A stretch of DNA of 11,993 nucleotides from G039029935 sp039029935 (lineage in GTDB: Bacteria > Chloroflexota > Anaerolineae > Caldilineales > Caldilineaceae): assembly GCA_039029935.1 (NCBI GenBank), contig JBCCFC010000278.1, positions 1-11,993 of the forward strand, written 5' to 3'. How positions within the stretch are numbered: the stretch's first letter is position 1; each line of letters begins with the position of its first letter. The translations under genes and the position numbers were made by a program. Below are positions 1 through 6,041 of the stretch, in pieces. The notes beneath the pieces were generated by a model that saw only the letters and a program-made list of their open reading frames with translations, had not been told where the DNA came from and ran no database searches.

Positions 1-1
1 C

Positions 2-145
2 ACCGATACACACGTCGTTGAGGTCAGCGAATTGGGTGGCGCAGCCGCTTTTGACTTCGGTGTTAGCACAGCATCAGCCGACTTGGAAATGAACGAATAT
101 CCAGCGCAGACATTCACCACGTTCCTGCCACTGGTACAGAACTAA
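2..145 (+). CDS. C-terminal end of an exported protein (5' end outside window)
   Basis: An open frame runs from the window edge to TAA at 143-145 and gives about 47 residues. The end of the protein reads FTTFLPLVQN. A short hydrophobic tail of the form (F/Y)LPLV followed by a polar or basic residue is, from memory, a frequent ending of secreted proteins in Chloroflexota such as Anaerolineae. I take it as a possible sorting or anchoring tail, but that function is inference. The residues before it (small and acidic, with a Phe-Asp-Phe segment) look like a beta-rich extracellular domain and cannot be assigned to a family. The intrinsic terminator 70 bases downstream closes this transcription unit. 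Confidence 0.7.
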   Translation, partial: TDTHVVEVSELGGAAAFDFGVSTASADLEMNEYPAQTFTTFLPLVQN

Positions 146-215
146 ATTTACGGGTACAATACCTCTAACGCTTCCAGTGTTTTCCTACTAAGCTGAACTG
201 AATCAACTGTCTACA

Positions 216-243
216 AAGAGCCTGCCAATCGGCAGGTTTTTTG
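216..243 (+). terminator. Rho-independent terminator
   Basis: A perfect 6-bp stem, CCTGCC (221-226) with GGCAGG (231-236), closes a 4-base AATC loop and is followed by six T (237-242). The A-rich bases just before the stem can extend the pairing into the T run. It lies 70 bases after the stop codon of the exported protein and is oriented to terminate that gene. Confidence 0.88.
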
Positions 244-461
244 TTGCGCAGAAATAGATAGGACGTTGTAGATGACGCAGGGTAGGCTGCTCAATTGGTT
301 GTTACCCATGTACTCAGAGTGGATCAGGCATCGTAAATTTGATACAATAGGACCCATGTTCAAACATACTTTTCCAACAGAACCACAAAAACTTGAAGAG
401 CTTATTGCTCACATAGCCTTTGATGGGGGCTTTTTTATCCCATTGGGGAGGTTTAATTGAT
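244..461. other. Intergenic spacer without a convincing gene
   Basis: This stretch lies between the terminator and the ribosome binding site of the next gene. A TACAAT hexamer at 343-348 could be a -10 element for the gene at 462, but no good -35 hexamer lies 16-18 bases upstream, so I do not call a promoter. An open frame at 272-460 has an AGGA nine bases before its ATG, but it shows no recognisable family and runs through the Shine-Dalgarno of the next gene. I leave it unannotated. Confidence 0.5.
445..451 (+). promoter_or_regulatory. Shine-Dalgarno site fixing the start at 462
   Basis: GGGGAGG ends ten bases before ATG 462. It is the strongest ribosome binding site in this part of the window. 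It decides against the longer in-frame ATG at 420, which has no such site. Confidence 0.7.
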
Positions 462-875
462 ATGGTCAAAAATACGTATGAAGAAAATAGACAACTTCCT
501 TCATCCTACAAAAATTTAGTGATTGAAAAATCGAACCTCTTACTGCAAGCCAACATGCATGAATTACAGCAACAATTCAAAGATGCATCCAACTTGTTTG
601 CGAAGTCAGCAGAAATTGAGGCACAGTTAGCAGAAACGGTGCAAGAACATGGGCGTCCAGACCTTGCGGCTGTTCATTTGGTCAGCGAAATGAGTTGTTG
701 GGCCGCAGCCGGGGACACGTACCGGGCCTTAACACAAGGTCAGAAAATGTTAGCATTATCATTTTTAACACCTGAGCAGCAGACGCATGTTCGTGATTTT
801 ATAGAACAGTTAGAGGAACGGCGTCAGGCATGGATGGCATCATGGCGTCATCATCAGGCGATGGCAACAGCATAG
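462..875 (+). CDS. Small alpha-helical (TPR-like) protein of unknown function
   Basis: The 137-residue product was not recognised by family. It is rich in Gln, Glu, Ala and Leu and reads as a run of amphipathic helices. Residues about 20-45 (LLLQANMHELQQQFKDAS region) and 55-95 (pattern of Ala, Leu and Gly at helix crossings, with AAGDTYRAL) resemble tetratricopeptide-type hairpins of the kind seen in small scaffold proteins. There is no signal peptide, membrane segment or catalytic motif, so a cytoplasmic protein-binding role is the most that can be inferred. The start is chosen because of the GGGGAGG site. A longer start at 420 would add 14 residues without support. It stands alone between a terminator and a decayed region and may be an accessory gene. 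Codon use looks normal and the frame is intact, so I consider it real. Confidence 0.7.
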   Translation: MVKNTYEENRQLPSSYKNLVIEKSNLLLQANMHELQQQFKDASNLFAKSAEIEAQLAETVQEHGRPDLAAVHLVSEMSCWAAAGDTYRALTQGQKMLALSFLTPEQQTHVRDFIEQLEERRQAWMASWRHHQAMATA

Positions 876-990
876 GCTTTGATTCAAGTGAGTATCCAAG
901 TGCATGGCGAGTGGCGATGAATTTCATCCGTTTGCTACCTATAAACACTTGCGTTTATTCGCACTCGTCCGCGTCCCATTCCATCTTCAT

Positions 991-1107
991 TCATCCACGT
1001 AGCTGCAATGCGGGATCTGTTCCATATTCGCGGCGGGCGATGTCAATCAGGTCATGAAGTTGACCGCTGTGTTTGGCTTCGTCGAGGACGGCTTGCCAGA
1101 TGTTGAT
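991..1107 (-). pseudogene. Remnant of an EAD1-like effector-associated domain (C-terminal half)
   Basis: Reading the minus strand from 1107 to a TGA at 993-991 gives 38 residues: INIWQAVLDEAKH, then SGQLHDLIDIARREYG, then TDPALQLRG. The pattern (Trp, then two helices with a Gly-x-Leu turn, then Ile/Leu-Ala-x-x-x-Tyr and Asn/Asp-Pro-x-Leu) is what I know from the C-terminal half of effector-associated domain EAD1. EAD1 is a small death-fold-like adaptor domain found in bacterial conflict systems built on NACHT/STAND NTPases, caspase-like or trypsin-like effectors and WD40 or TPR sensors. The N-terminal half is absent because the WD40 sequence, on the opposite strand, starts at the same point. 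No start codon or ribosome binding site remains. I read it as a dead fragment. Coincidental antisense resemblance is the alternative, and the length of the match makes it unlikely. Confidence 0.6.
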
Positions 1108-1984
1108 GTAGAGACGGGTCAATTGCTGCAAACTCTTGTGGGACATATTGGTAGTGTATCAAGTGTAAGTTGGTCACCGGATGGCAGTACCCTTGCCTAT
1201 TTTGTAAGCGACACCGTGCGTCTGTGGGATGTAGAGACGGGGAATCGCTGCAACTCCTTGAGGGGACTTATAGTGTCAAGAACATTAGTTGGTCGCCTGA
1301 TGGCAATATCCTTGCCTCTGTCAGTTTGGACCACAACATGTACCTGTGGGATGCAGCCACGGGTCAATTGCTGCAAACCCTTGTGGGACATACGGATGAT
1401 GTCGGGAGCATGAGTTGGTCGCCCGATGGCAGTGCCCTTGCTTCTGTAATGACCGCACCATACGTCTGTGGGATGCAGAGACAGGTCAATCACTGCAAAC
1501 TCTTGTGGGGCATACGGATAGAGTTTTGAGTGTGAGTTGGTCGCCCGATGGTCGCACTCTTGTCTCTTCCAGTGCAGACCACACCATGCGCTTGTGGGAT
1601 GCAGAGACGGGTCAATCGCTGCAAACTCTTGTGGGGCATACGGATAGGGTCTTGAGCGTGAGCTGGTCACCTGATGGCAGAACTATTGCCTCGGTTGGAG
1701 ACGGTACTGTGCGCTTGTGGGATGCAGCAACAGGTCAATCACTACAAACCCTTGAAGCCCATACGGTTGGGGTATTGAGCGTAAGTTGGTCGCCCGATGG
1801 TCGCACTCTTGCCTCTTCTGGCAGGGGTAGCACCGTGCGTTTGTGGGATGCAGAGACGGGTCAATTGCTGCAAACCCTTGAGGGACATACCAGTGAGGTC
1901 TGGAGTGTGAGTTGGTCGCCCGATGGCAGCACTATTGCTTCTGGTGGTAGTGATGCTACAATTCGATTCTGGGCAGAACCATAA
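1105..1984 (+). pseudogene. Headless, frameshifted WD40 seven-repeat propeller
   Basis: Seven WD40 repeats of 41-42 residues follow one another. Each has the form D-A/V-E/A-TGQ-x-LQTL-x-GH, then SVSWSPDG, then a variable stretch ending RLWD. They begin at 1105, 1228, 1350, 1472, 1598, 1721 and 1847. The last ends in RFWAEP and TAA 1982-1984. The reading frame changes twice, each by the equivalent of one lost base: near 1241-1245 (GGGGAATCG where its relatives have GGGTCAATCG) and near 1447-1450 (after ALASV). No start codon or N-terminal effector module precedes repeat 1; the antisense EAD-like scrap lies there instead. In the family, such repeats form a beta-propeller sensor or scaffold at the C-terminus of NACHT/STAND or other effector proteins. 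This copy should be non-functional unless the frameshifts are assembly errors, in which case 1415-1984 or the whole run could be expressed. Confidence 0.8.
1105..1984 (+). repeat. Tandem 122-126 bp WD40 coding repeats, seven copies
   Basis: The DNA unit is 122-126 bp. Copies 4 and 5 (from 1472 and from 1598) encode an identical run from AETGQSLQTL through HTDRVLSVSWSPDGRT and differ at only a few, mostly third-codon, bases. They therefore look recently duplicated or converted. Units 2 and 3 are each 122 bp, which is where the frame is lost. Confidence 0.85.
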
Positions 1985-2037
1985 ATCCAGTTTTGGGTTT
2001 ACTTAGCATACGGTATCCATTGAATGATATCCCCCAA

Positions 2038-2295
2038 TTATGTAAACTCTGTCTTCGAAGAGCCAGTTGTATAGGTCTCATACAGCCGTTCCTCCATAAT
2101 CTGCTTCACCCGCATCACGGCTGTGTGCAAATCGGTGAACGACGTATATAGCGGTGTCACAGCGAGACGGATGTTGTCTGGGGTGCGAAAGTCGGGGATG
2201 ATTTTCATGTCGTTGATCATGTTCTGGTTGATGTGCCACCCGTCTGGATGCCCAATCGCTACATGGAAGCCGCGCCATTTGGCGTCGCGCTCGGA
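2038..2295 (-). pseudogene. kynU: 3' remnant of kynureninase
   Basis: The minus-strand frame from about 2295 to TAA 2040-2038 gives about 85 residues that match the C-terminal end of kynureninase. They include WRGFHVAIGHPDG, then INQNMINDMKIIPDFRTPDN, then IRLAVTPLYTSFTDL and a final EERLYETY. In the family, xRGxHVxxxHPxG and PDFRxPDNIRxxxxPLYTSF are hallmarks of the small C-terminal domain of this PLP enzyme, which cleaves kynurenine to anthranilate and alanine. The family is usually about 400-430 residues. The large PLP-binding domain with the catalytic lysine is missing, and homology stops near 2295-2310, only some 50 bases from the stop of the formamidase-like gene. An internal deletion has therefore removed roughly the first 80 percent. 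The remnant has no ribosome binding site and should be inactive. It confirms that this cluster once encoded the kynurenine pathway. Confidence 0.82.
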
Positions 2296-2356
2296 GTTGC
2301 GCCAGCATCTGTTCTCATGACTTTCGCCTGTGCGTAGGATGCGTTATACAGAATTT

Positions 2357-3178
2357 CTATGTAAATTGTGCCAAAACCGTATCAATCACCAACTGCCCCG
2401 CTGGATGGGTCGCCATGACGATCTCAAAGTGACCGACATCGGGCACGTCAATAAGCGTGGCGTCATCACCCAACTTGCGTGCCTGATCGACAAATGGACG
2501 AACATAGTTAATGGGGACGATATCGTCGAGCGCACCATTGATGGTGATATGTGGGACCCCTAGCGGCAGTAAGGCACTTGGTGAGCCCTGATAGTAGTTG
2601 GCGTATACTTGGCGTGGATGACCACCTACCAGACCATCGGAGGCATCCACACAAATGCCCCAAGCGACTGCCCGTTCCAGATCACAGACGGGTGCCAAGG
2701 CGACGACGCTTTGCAGGGGCAGCGGATCGGGTGTGTAGATAGGACTATCCGGTGAAAGTTGCCGCCGTGCAGCCGACCACAAGGCCAAGTGTCCGCCCGC
2801 AGAGTGCCCAACTGCCACAGTGCGTGTTATATCCAGCGCATAGTGGTCCGCTAACGTACGCAATCGGTCGGCCCCATGTGCGACATCCAGAAAGGTGTTG
2901 GGCCAACCGCCGCCATTCCCTAGCCGCCGATACTCCAAGCTCCAAACGGCGACCCCGCCATCCGCCAACGCACGCGCCAGTTGACCGATGGGGCCTAGCC
3001 CATACTGCGCGCGCCAACAGCCGCCATGCAGTAAAAACACGACTGGGTGAGGCCCTGCTCCGTTGGGTAAGAACAGATCACCAAATTGTGAGGGGTCATC
3101 GCCGTAGCGGATACGGTGATCGGCGGTCGGCACGTCGAATACTGCATACGCTTCGGCTGAAATCAATGTTGTTGTCAT
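2357..3178 (-). CDS. Alpha/beta hydrolase, probable kynurenine formamidase (arylformamidase)
   Basis: This 273-residue cytoplasmic hydrolase has the full fold signature: HGG oxyanion motif at 51-53, nucleophile elbow GHSAGG with Ser126, an Asp at 218 or 219 in NGALDDIVP, and His250 in DVGHFE. The length and the HGG-W(R) pattern match the esterase/BD-FAE group that contains kynurenine formamidase, which hydrolyses N-formylkynurenine to kynurenine and formate. The sequence alone allows another carboxylesterase. The substrate is inferred from the kynureninase remnant just downstream and the 3-hydroxyanthranilate dioxygenase in the same gene string. The ATG at 3178 has no strong Shine-Dalgarno. 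The 111-bp spacer upstream is filled by 8-bp repeats, so its expression may depend on readthrough or on sequences in that spacer. Confidence 0.78.
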   Translation of the reverse strand: MTTTLISAEAYAVFDVPTADHRIRYGDDPSQFGDLFLPNGAGPHPVVFLLHGGCWRAQYGLGPIGQLARALADGGVAVWSLEYRRLGNGGGWPNTFLDVAHGADRLRTLADHYALDITRTVAVGHSAGGHLALWSAARRQLSPDSPIYTPDPLPLQSVVALAPVCDLERAVAWGICVDASDGLVGGHPRQVYANYYQGSPSALLPLGVPHITINGALDDIVPINYVRPFVDQARKLGDDATLIDVPDVGHFEIVMATHPAGQLVIDTVLAQFT

Positions 3179-3192
3179 AATTTTTTATAGAA

Positions 3193-3272
3193 TCAGCTTG
3201 TCAGCTTGTCAGCCAGTCAGCTTGTCAGCCAGTGTACTCAAGTGCTGAAGTGCTGAAGTGCTGAAATGCTCA
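3193..3272. repeat. Tandem 8-bp repeat array (TCAG-N4 family)
   Basis: Five octamers in direct succession at 3193-3232 read TCAGCTTG, TCAGCTTG, TCAGCCAG, TCAGCTTG, TCAGCCAG. After an 8-base gap come four octamers at 3241-3272: AGTGCTGA three times, then the variant AATGCTCA. AGTGCTGA is TCAGCACT on the other strand, so both blocks obey the same TCAG-N4 rule in opposite orientations. The array fills most of the spacer between the monooxygenase stop and the hydrolase start. TGACAAGCT near 3277-3285 can pair with the AGCTTGTCA phrases inside the array, so the transcript could fold. Confidence 0.8.
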
Positions 3273-3289
3273 CCTGATGACAAGCTTTT

Positions 3290-4840
3290 TTACGCCTGCC
3301 AAACCTCATTGACCCAACCACTTGTGTCATAATCGGCCATACAGCTATCCACCAGCCCTTTAAAATCGCCGATTTCACCACGCATCGTGGCCCAACGCAA
3401 CATATCAAGTCGCGGTTGCTCTTTGTTGCCCGCGTAGTTGCGTTCGTACAGCCCGTGTCGGCCCGCAAACTCAGAGTAGAGTGCGTCCCAAACAAGGTTG
3501 AACAGCTTGATGCGGCTGCGTCCGTCGAGATTTGTGCCTTGATAGTAGGTGTCGATGATGTGTTCTAGCTCTGGTGCATCCATGTCGCGCACACTGGAGA
3601 TGGCAAAACTAGGCGCACCCGCCAGCACCGTCTCAAAGGTATTGCGCACCTGTGTCCATGCATTGGTCATGTAGATACGCAGCGCGGAAGCGGTTTGTAG
3701 ACGGGGAACCACAGACTGACCGATGCCTGGTTCGGGGTTACTGATCATGGCGATGGAAAGTGCTGAAATTGTCTCACGCATGGCGACCAATTCACCGATG
3801 GCGGCCTGTACACCGCGAAATTGATCCGTCCCCGATGCCTCGGTCCCCTTTACCATCAGCCCGATACAAAATTCGAGTTTGATTGCCAGACGTACAGCCG
3901 CCTGCAAATTAAAGCGATTGAAGAACCCAGATTGGGCATAAAATTGTTTTGCCTTTTCGACATCGCGATAGATGAGGACATTTTCCCACGGCACAAAACA
4001 GCCTTCAAAGACGACAACGGCATCGTTTTCGTCAAAGCGACTTGCCAGTGGTGCATCAAAGGGGCTGTTGGCATTCAACTCATATGAAGGGCGGCTAATC
4101 AGCTTGAGACCGGGGGCATTCATATCCACGATAAAGATGAGTGCCATATCTTCATCACGCCCCACCTCCATCCGTGCGGCTGTGCCACTGTTGATGCCGA
4201 CAAAGGTGGCGTGTGTCAGTGCCGAGCCAGTCGCCACCATTTTTGCACCCGTCACATAGATGCCCTTGTCGTCAGATCGGTCGAGCGAGAGGTAGATGTT
4301 TTTGACTTCGGCGCGCCCCTTGGCACGATTCACGGGTGGATCGATAAGCACGTGGTTCAGGTGCAGCCCTTGAGATGCAAACTTTTTATACCAATTCAGG
4401 GCACTCTCGTTATAGGGTGCGTAAAAGTTGTACCCTTCGGCAAGCTGAGCCATGAATGCGGCTTTATAATCGGGGCTACGCCCCATCCAGCCATAGTTGA
4501 TACGTTGCCAAATGTCGAGTGCCTTGCGTGCTTTGAACAAATCCTCGGTTGAATAGGCTGGTGCAAAAAAACGATGTGTGCGATGACCAAACTTATCGAC
4601 TGTGGTTAAGTCGTCTTGCAAGGCTGGATCGTGCAGCGCATCGTACAGGCGCGCCATGCTGCGCGCAGCGTTACGGAATGCAGGGTGTTCGTTCACATTT
4701 TTGACGCGCTCGCCGTCAAACCAAATCTCGCGTCCATCATTGAGCGATTCGAGATAGGTTGCCCCTGTCATCAAATTATTGGATTCAGGGGGCAGTGCGC
4801 CGTTATCCAGCGAGTTTATTTCCTGTATAGTCGATCTCAC
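3290..4840 (-). CDS. HpaB-family FADH2-dependent monooxygenase, probable anthranilate 3-monooxygenase
   Basis: The 516-residue product matches the oxygenase component of two-component flavin monooxygenases (4-hydroxyphenylacetate 3-hydroxylase family) over its whole length. Visible family motifs are GATYLESLNDGREIWFDGER at 26-45, GRSPDY at 120-125, LIDPPVNR near 165-172, ATGSALTH at 203-210, SRPSYE near 249-254, FDAPLASRFDENDA near 261-273 and VPWENVLIYRD near 283-293. The C-terminal helical domain contains YYQGTNLDGRSRIKLFN. Such enzymes ortho-hydroxylate aromatic rings using FADH2 from a separate reductase, which is not in this window. From context I infer anthranilate to 3-hydroxyanthranilate (the reaction of EC 1.14.14.8). 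A phenol substrate such as 4-hydroxyphenylacetate is the alternative. The start is GTG 4840, overlapping the methyltransferase stop as GTGA, with AAAGGAG seven bases upstream. Met24 has no such site. Confidence 0.82.
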   Translation of the reverse strand: MRSTIQEINSLDNGALPPESNNLMTGATYLESLNDGREIWFDGERVKNVNEHPAFRNAARSMARLYDALHDPALQDDLTTVDKFGHRTHRFFAPAYSTEDLFKARKALDIWQRINYGWMGRSPDYKAAFMAQLAEGYNFYAPYNESALNWYKKFASQGLHLNHVLIDPPVNRAKGRAEVKNIYLSLDRSDDKGIYVTGAKMVATGSALTHATFVGINSGTAARMEVGRDEDMALIFIVDMNAPGLKLISRPSYELNANSPFDAPLASRFDENDAVVVFEGCFVPWENVLIYRDVEKAKQFYAQSGFFNRFNLQAAVRLAIKLEFCIGLMVKGTEASGTDQFRGVQAAIGELVAMRETISALSIAMISNPEPGIGQSVVPRLQTASALRIYMTNAWTQVRNTFETVLAGAPSFAISSVRDMDAPELEHIIDTYYQGTNLDGRSRIKLFNLVWDALYSEFAGRHGLYERNYAGNKEQPRLDMLRWATMRGEIGDFKGLVDSCMADYDTSGWVNEVWQA

Positions 4841-6027
4841 TCCTTCGCTCCTTTTATCATTGAAGACATTAACATTGCAGGCGATTTAAGAATCTGCATC
4901 CCCTCATAGACAGTCAATGTATCAAACAGACCCCGACAATGATTGGTCTGAATTAAGTAGGCACATTTTGACTGCTTTTTAGCCATTGCCTTTGCTAACA
5001 ATGCCGCGGCCTCTTCAATCGGCTCGCTTTCTTTTTGTACTCGGACCAGAATGGGGGCGTTCTCATATTGTTCCACAAGTATGGCATCGATTCCTCTATT
5101 ACGTTGAACAGGGTTAAACGCAATACCTTGAAGAAGCGATAAAGCGACCTGATCTGCATTTTTATACGATTCTCGCCCATTTTCAAGTAGCTTTGACTCT
5201 GTACGAACGGGCATAGCGAGTCGGCTTCTAGCCAACTCCACTGCCTCTAATGAAGAATCAATACCCAGGAACCTTCGATTCAGTAATTTTGCTGCGACAC
5301 AGGTCGTTCCACTTCCACAGAATGGATCAAGAACAAAGTCTTCTTCCTCAGTGACCAAATTGATGATACGCTCAAGAAGAAGAAGTGGTTTTTGAGTAGG
5401 ATATCCTACTCGCTCTTTTGCTTTTGGATTTAAATATGGAATATTCCAAACGTCACTCAATGGTACACCTTTTTTTGATGCACCGAGTTTAGCATTCCCA
5501 TCGTCATCAACGTCATACACCGATTTGTTATGATTATCTCTTGTTCTGCGTTGAAGAATTTGGTCTATATTAGTCGACTCAGAATATGAAGTATAGATAG
5601 TATTGAACTTGAAGTCCTTGCTCTTTGAATAAAAATAGATATTTTGATGACTTGGTAGCAATCCTTTTTTGGAATTTGACCATCGTTTGTAAGCCCAGAT
5701 TATCTCTGATTGAAAGTTTGAGGCACCAAACACATGATCGAGAACTGTCCTTACGATATGCTCGCCTTTTTTGTCACAATGAACAAAAATTGACCCTTCA
5801 TGTTTTAATAGCGATTTCATGCATTGGATACGGGTTTGTAAAAACTCAGCATACTTAGATCCGGAACCCCAGACATCATTAAATTGAAACTCTTTGGTTC
5901 TTTCTCGATTTTTCAGTTGGTGCGAGCGCTCTGTGAAAAAGGGTGGGTCAAGATAAATCATGTCAACAGAGCCTTCGGTGATATGCGCCATCTGCTCTAG
6001 ACAGTCACCTACAAGAATAGTGTTCAT
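4837..6027 (-). CDS. Beta-class site-specific DNA methyltransferase (restriction-modification)
   Basis: The 396-residue protein has amino-methyltransferase motifs in the beta order: catalytic motif IV DPPF at 27-30 near the N-terminus, GYPTQKP at 208-214, and the S-adenosylmethionine motif DPFCGSGTT at 234-242. The segment between them (about 100-200) would be the target recognition region. DPPF together with this order suggests adenine-N6 or cytosine-N4 methylation; I cannot tell which. About 120 residues follow the catalytic core, more than a minimal enzyme needs, and include RNRGIDAILVEQ and PILVRVQKE. The start is ATG 6027 because AAAGGA lies eight bases upstream. An earlier in-frame ATG at 6057 would overlap the endonuclease gene. 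The gene lies 13 bases after the endonuclease and should protect host DNA from it. Base composition is clearly more AT-rich than the flanking metabolic genes. Confidence 0.88.
   Translation of the reverse strand: MNTILVGDCLEQMAHITEGSVDMIYLDPPFFTERSHQLKNRERTKEFQFNDVWGSGSKYAEFLQTRIQCMKSLLKHEGSIFVHCDKKGEHIVRTVLDHVFGASNFQSEIIWAYKRWSNSKKGLLPSHQNIYFYSKSKDFKFNTIYTSYSESTNIDQILQRRTRDNHNKSVYDVDDDGNAKLGASKKGVPLSDVWNIPYLNPKAKERVGYPTQKPLLLLERIINLVTEEEDFVLDPFCGSGTTCVAAKLLNRRFLGIDSSLEAVELARSRLAMPVRTESKLLENGRESYKNADQVALSLLQGIAFNPVQRNRGIDAILVEQYENAPILVRVQKESEPIEEAAALLAKAMAKKQSKCAYLIQTNHCRGLFDTLTVYEGMQILKSPAMLMSSMIKGAKE
4848..4854 (-). promoter_or_regulatory. Shine-Dalgarno of the HpaB-family gene, inside the methyltransferase 3' end
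   Basis: AAAGGAG on the minus strand lies seven bases before GTG 4840. It is within the last codons of the methyltransferase. The two genes overlap by four bases (GTGA), so translation of the monooxygenase is probably coupled to that of the methyltransferase. Confidence 0.65.
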
Positions 6028-6035
6028 GATGGATA

Positions 6036-6041
6036 TCCTTT
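6036..6041 (-). promoter_or_regulatory. Shine-Dalgarno fixing the methyltransferase start
   Basis: AAAGGA on the minus strand is eight bases from ATG 6027. It favours the start giving MNTILVGDCL over the upstream ATG at 6057. Confidence 0.6.

Noticed and set aside
272..460. 62-codon open frame upstream of the small helical protein, with AGGA before its ATG
   Set aside because: No family resemblance, and it runs through the strong Shine-Dalgarno of the next gene. It could be a leader peptide, but nothing supports that.
941..958. Inverted repeat ATAAAC / GTTTAT that could terminate the antisense EAD-like gene
   Set aside because: A 6-bp A/T-rich stem without a following T run. Too weak to call.
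830..1057. Plus-strand open frame over the end of the helical protein and the EAD-like scrap
   Set aside because: Its translation is Ser/His/Arg-rich and unlike a protein. The meaningful coding signal here is on the minus strand at 991-1107.
1197..1670. Minus-strand open frame with repeated YPYAPQEF phrases
   Set aside because: The repeats are simply the antisense of the WD40 repeats. It has no independent coding support.
2752..3180. 142-codon plus-strand open frame
   Set aside because: Antisense shadow of the kynurenine-formamidase-like gene, which has an intact catalytic triad in its own frame.
3193..3272. CRISPR-like array
   Set aside because: Units are 8 bp in direct tandem with no spacers and no cas genes nearby.
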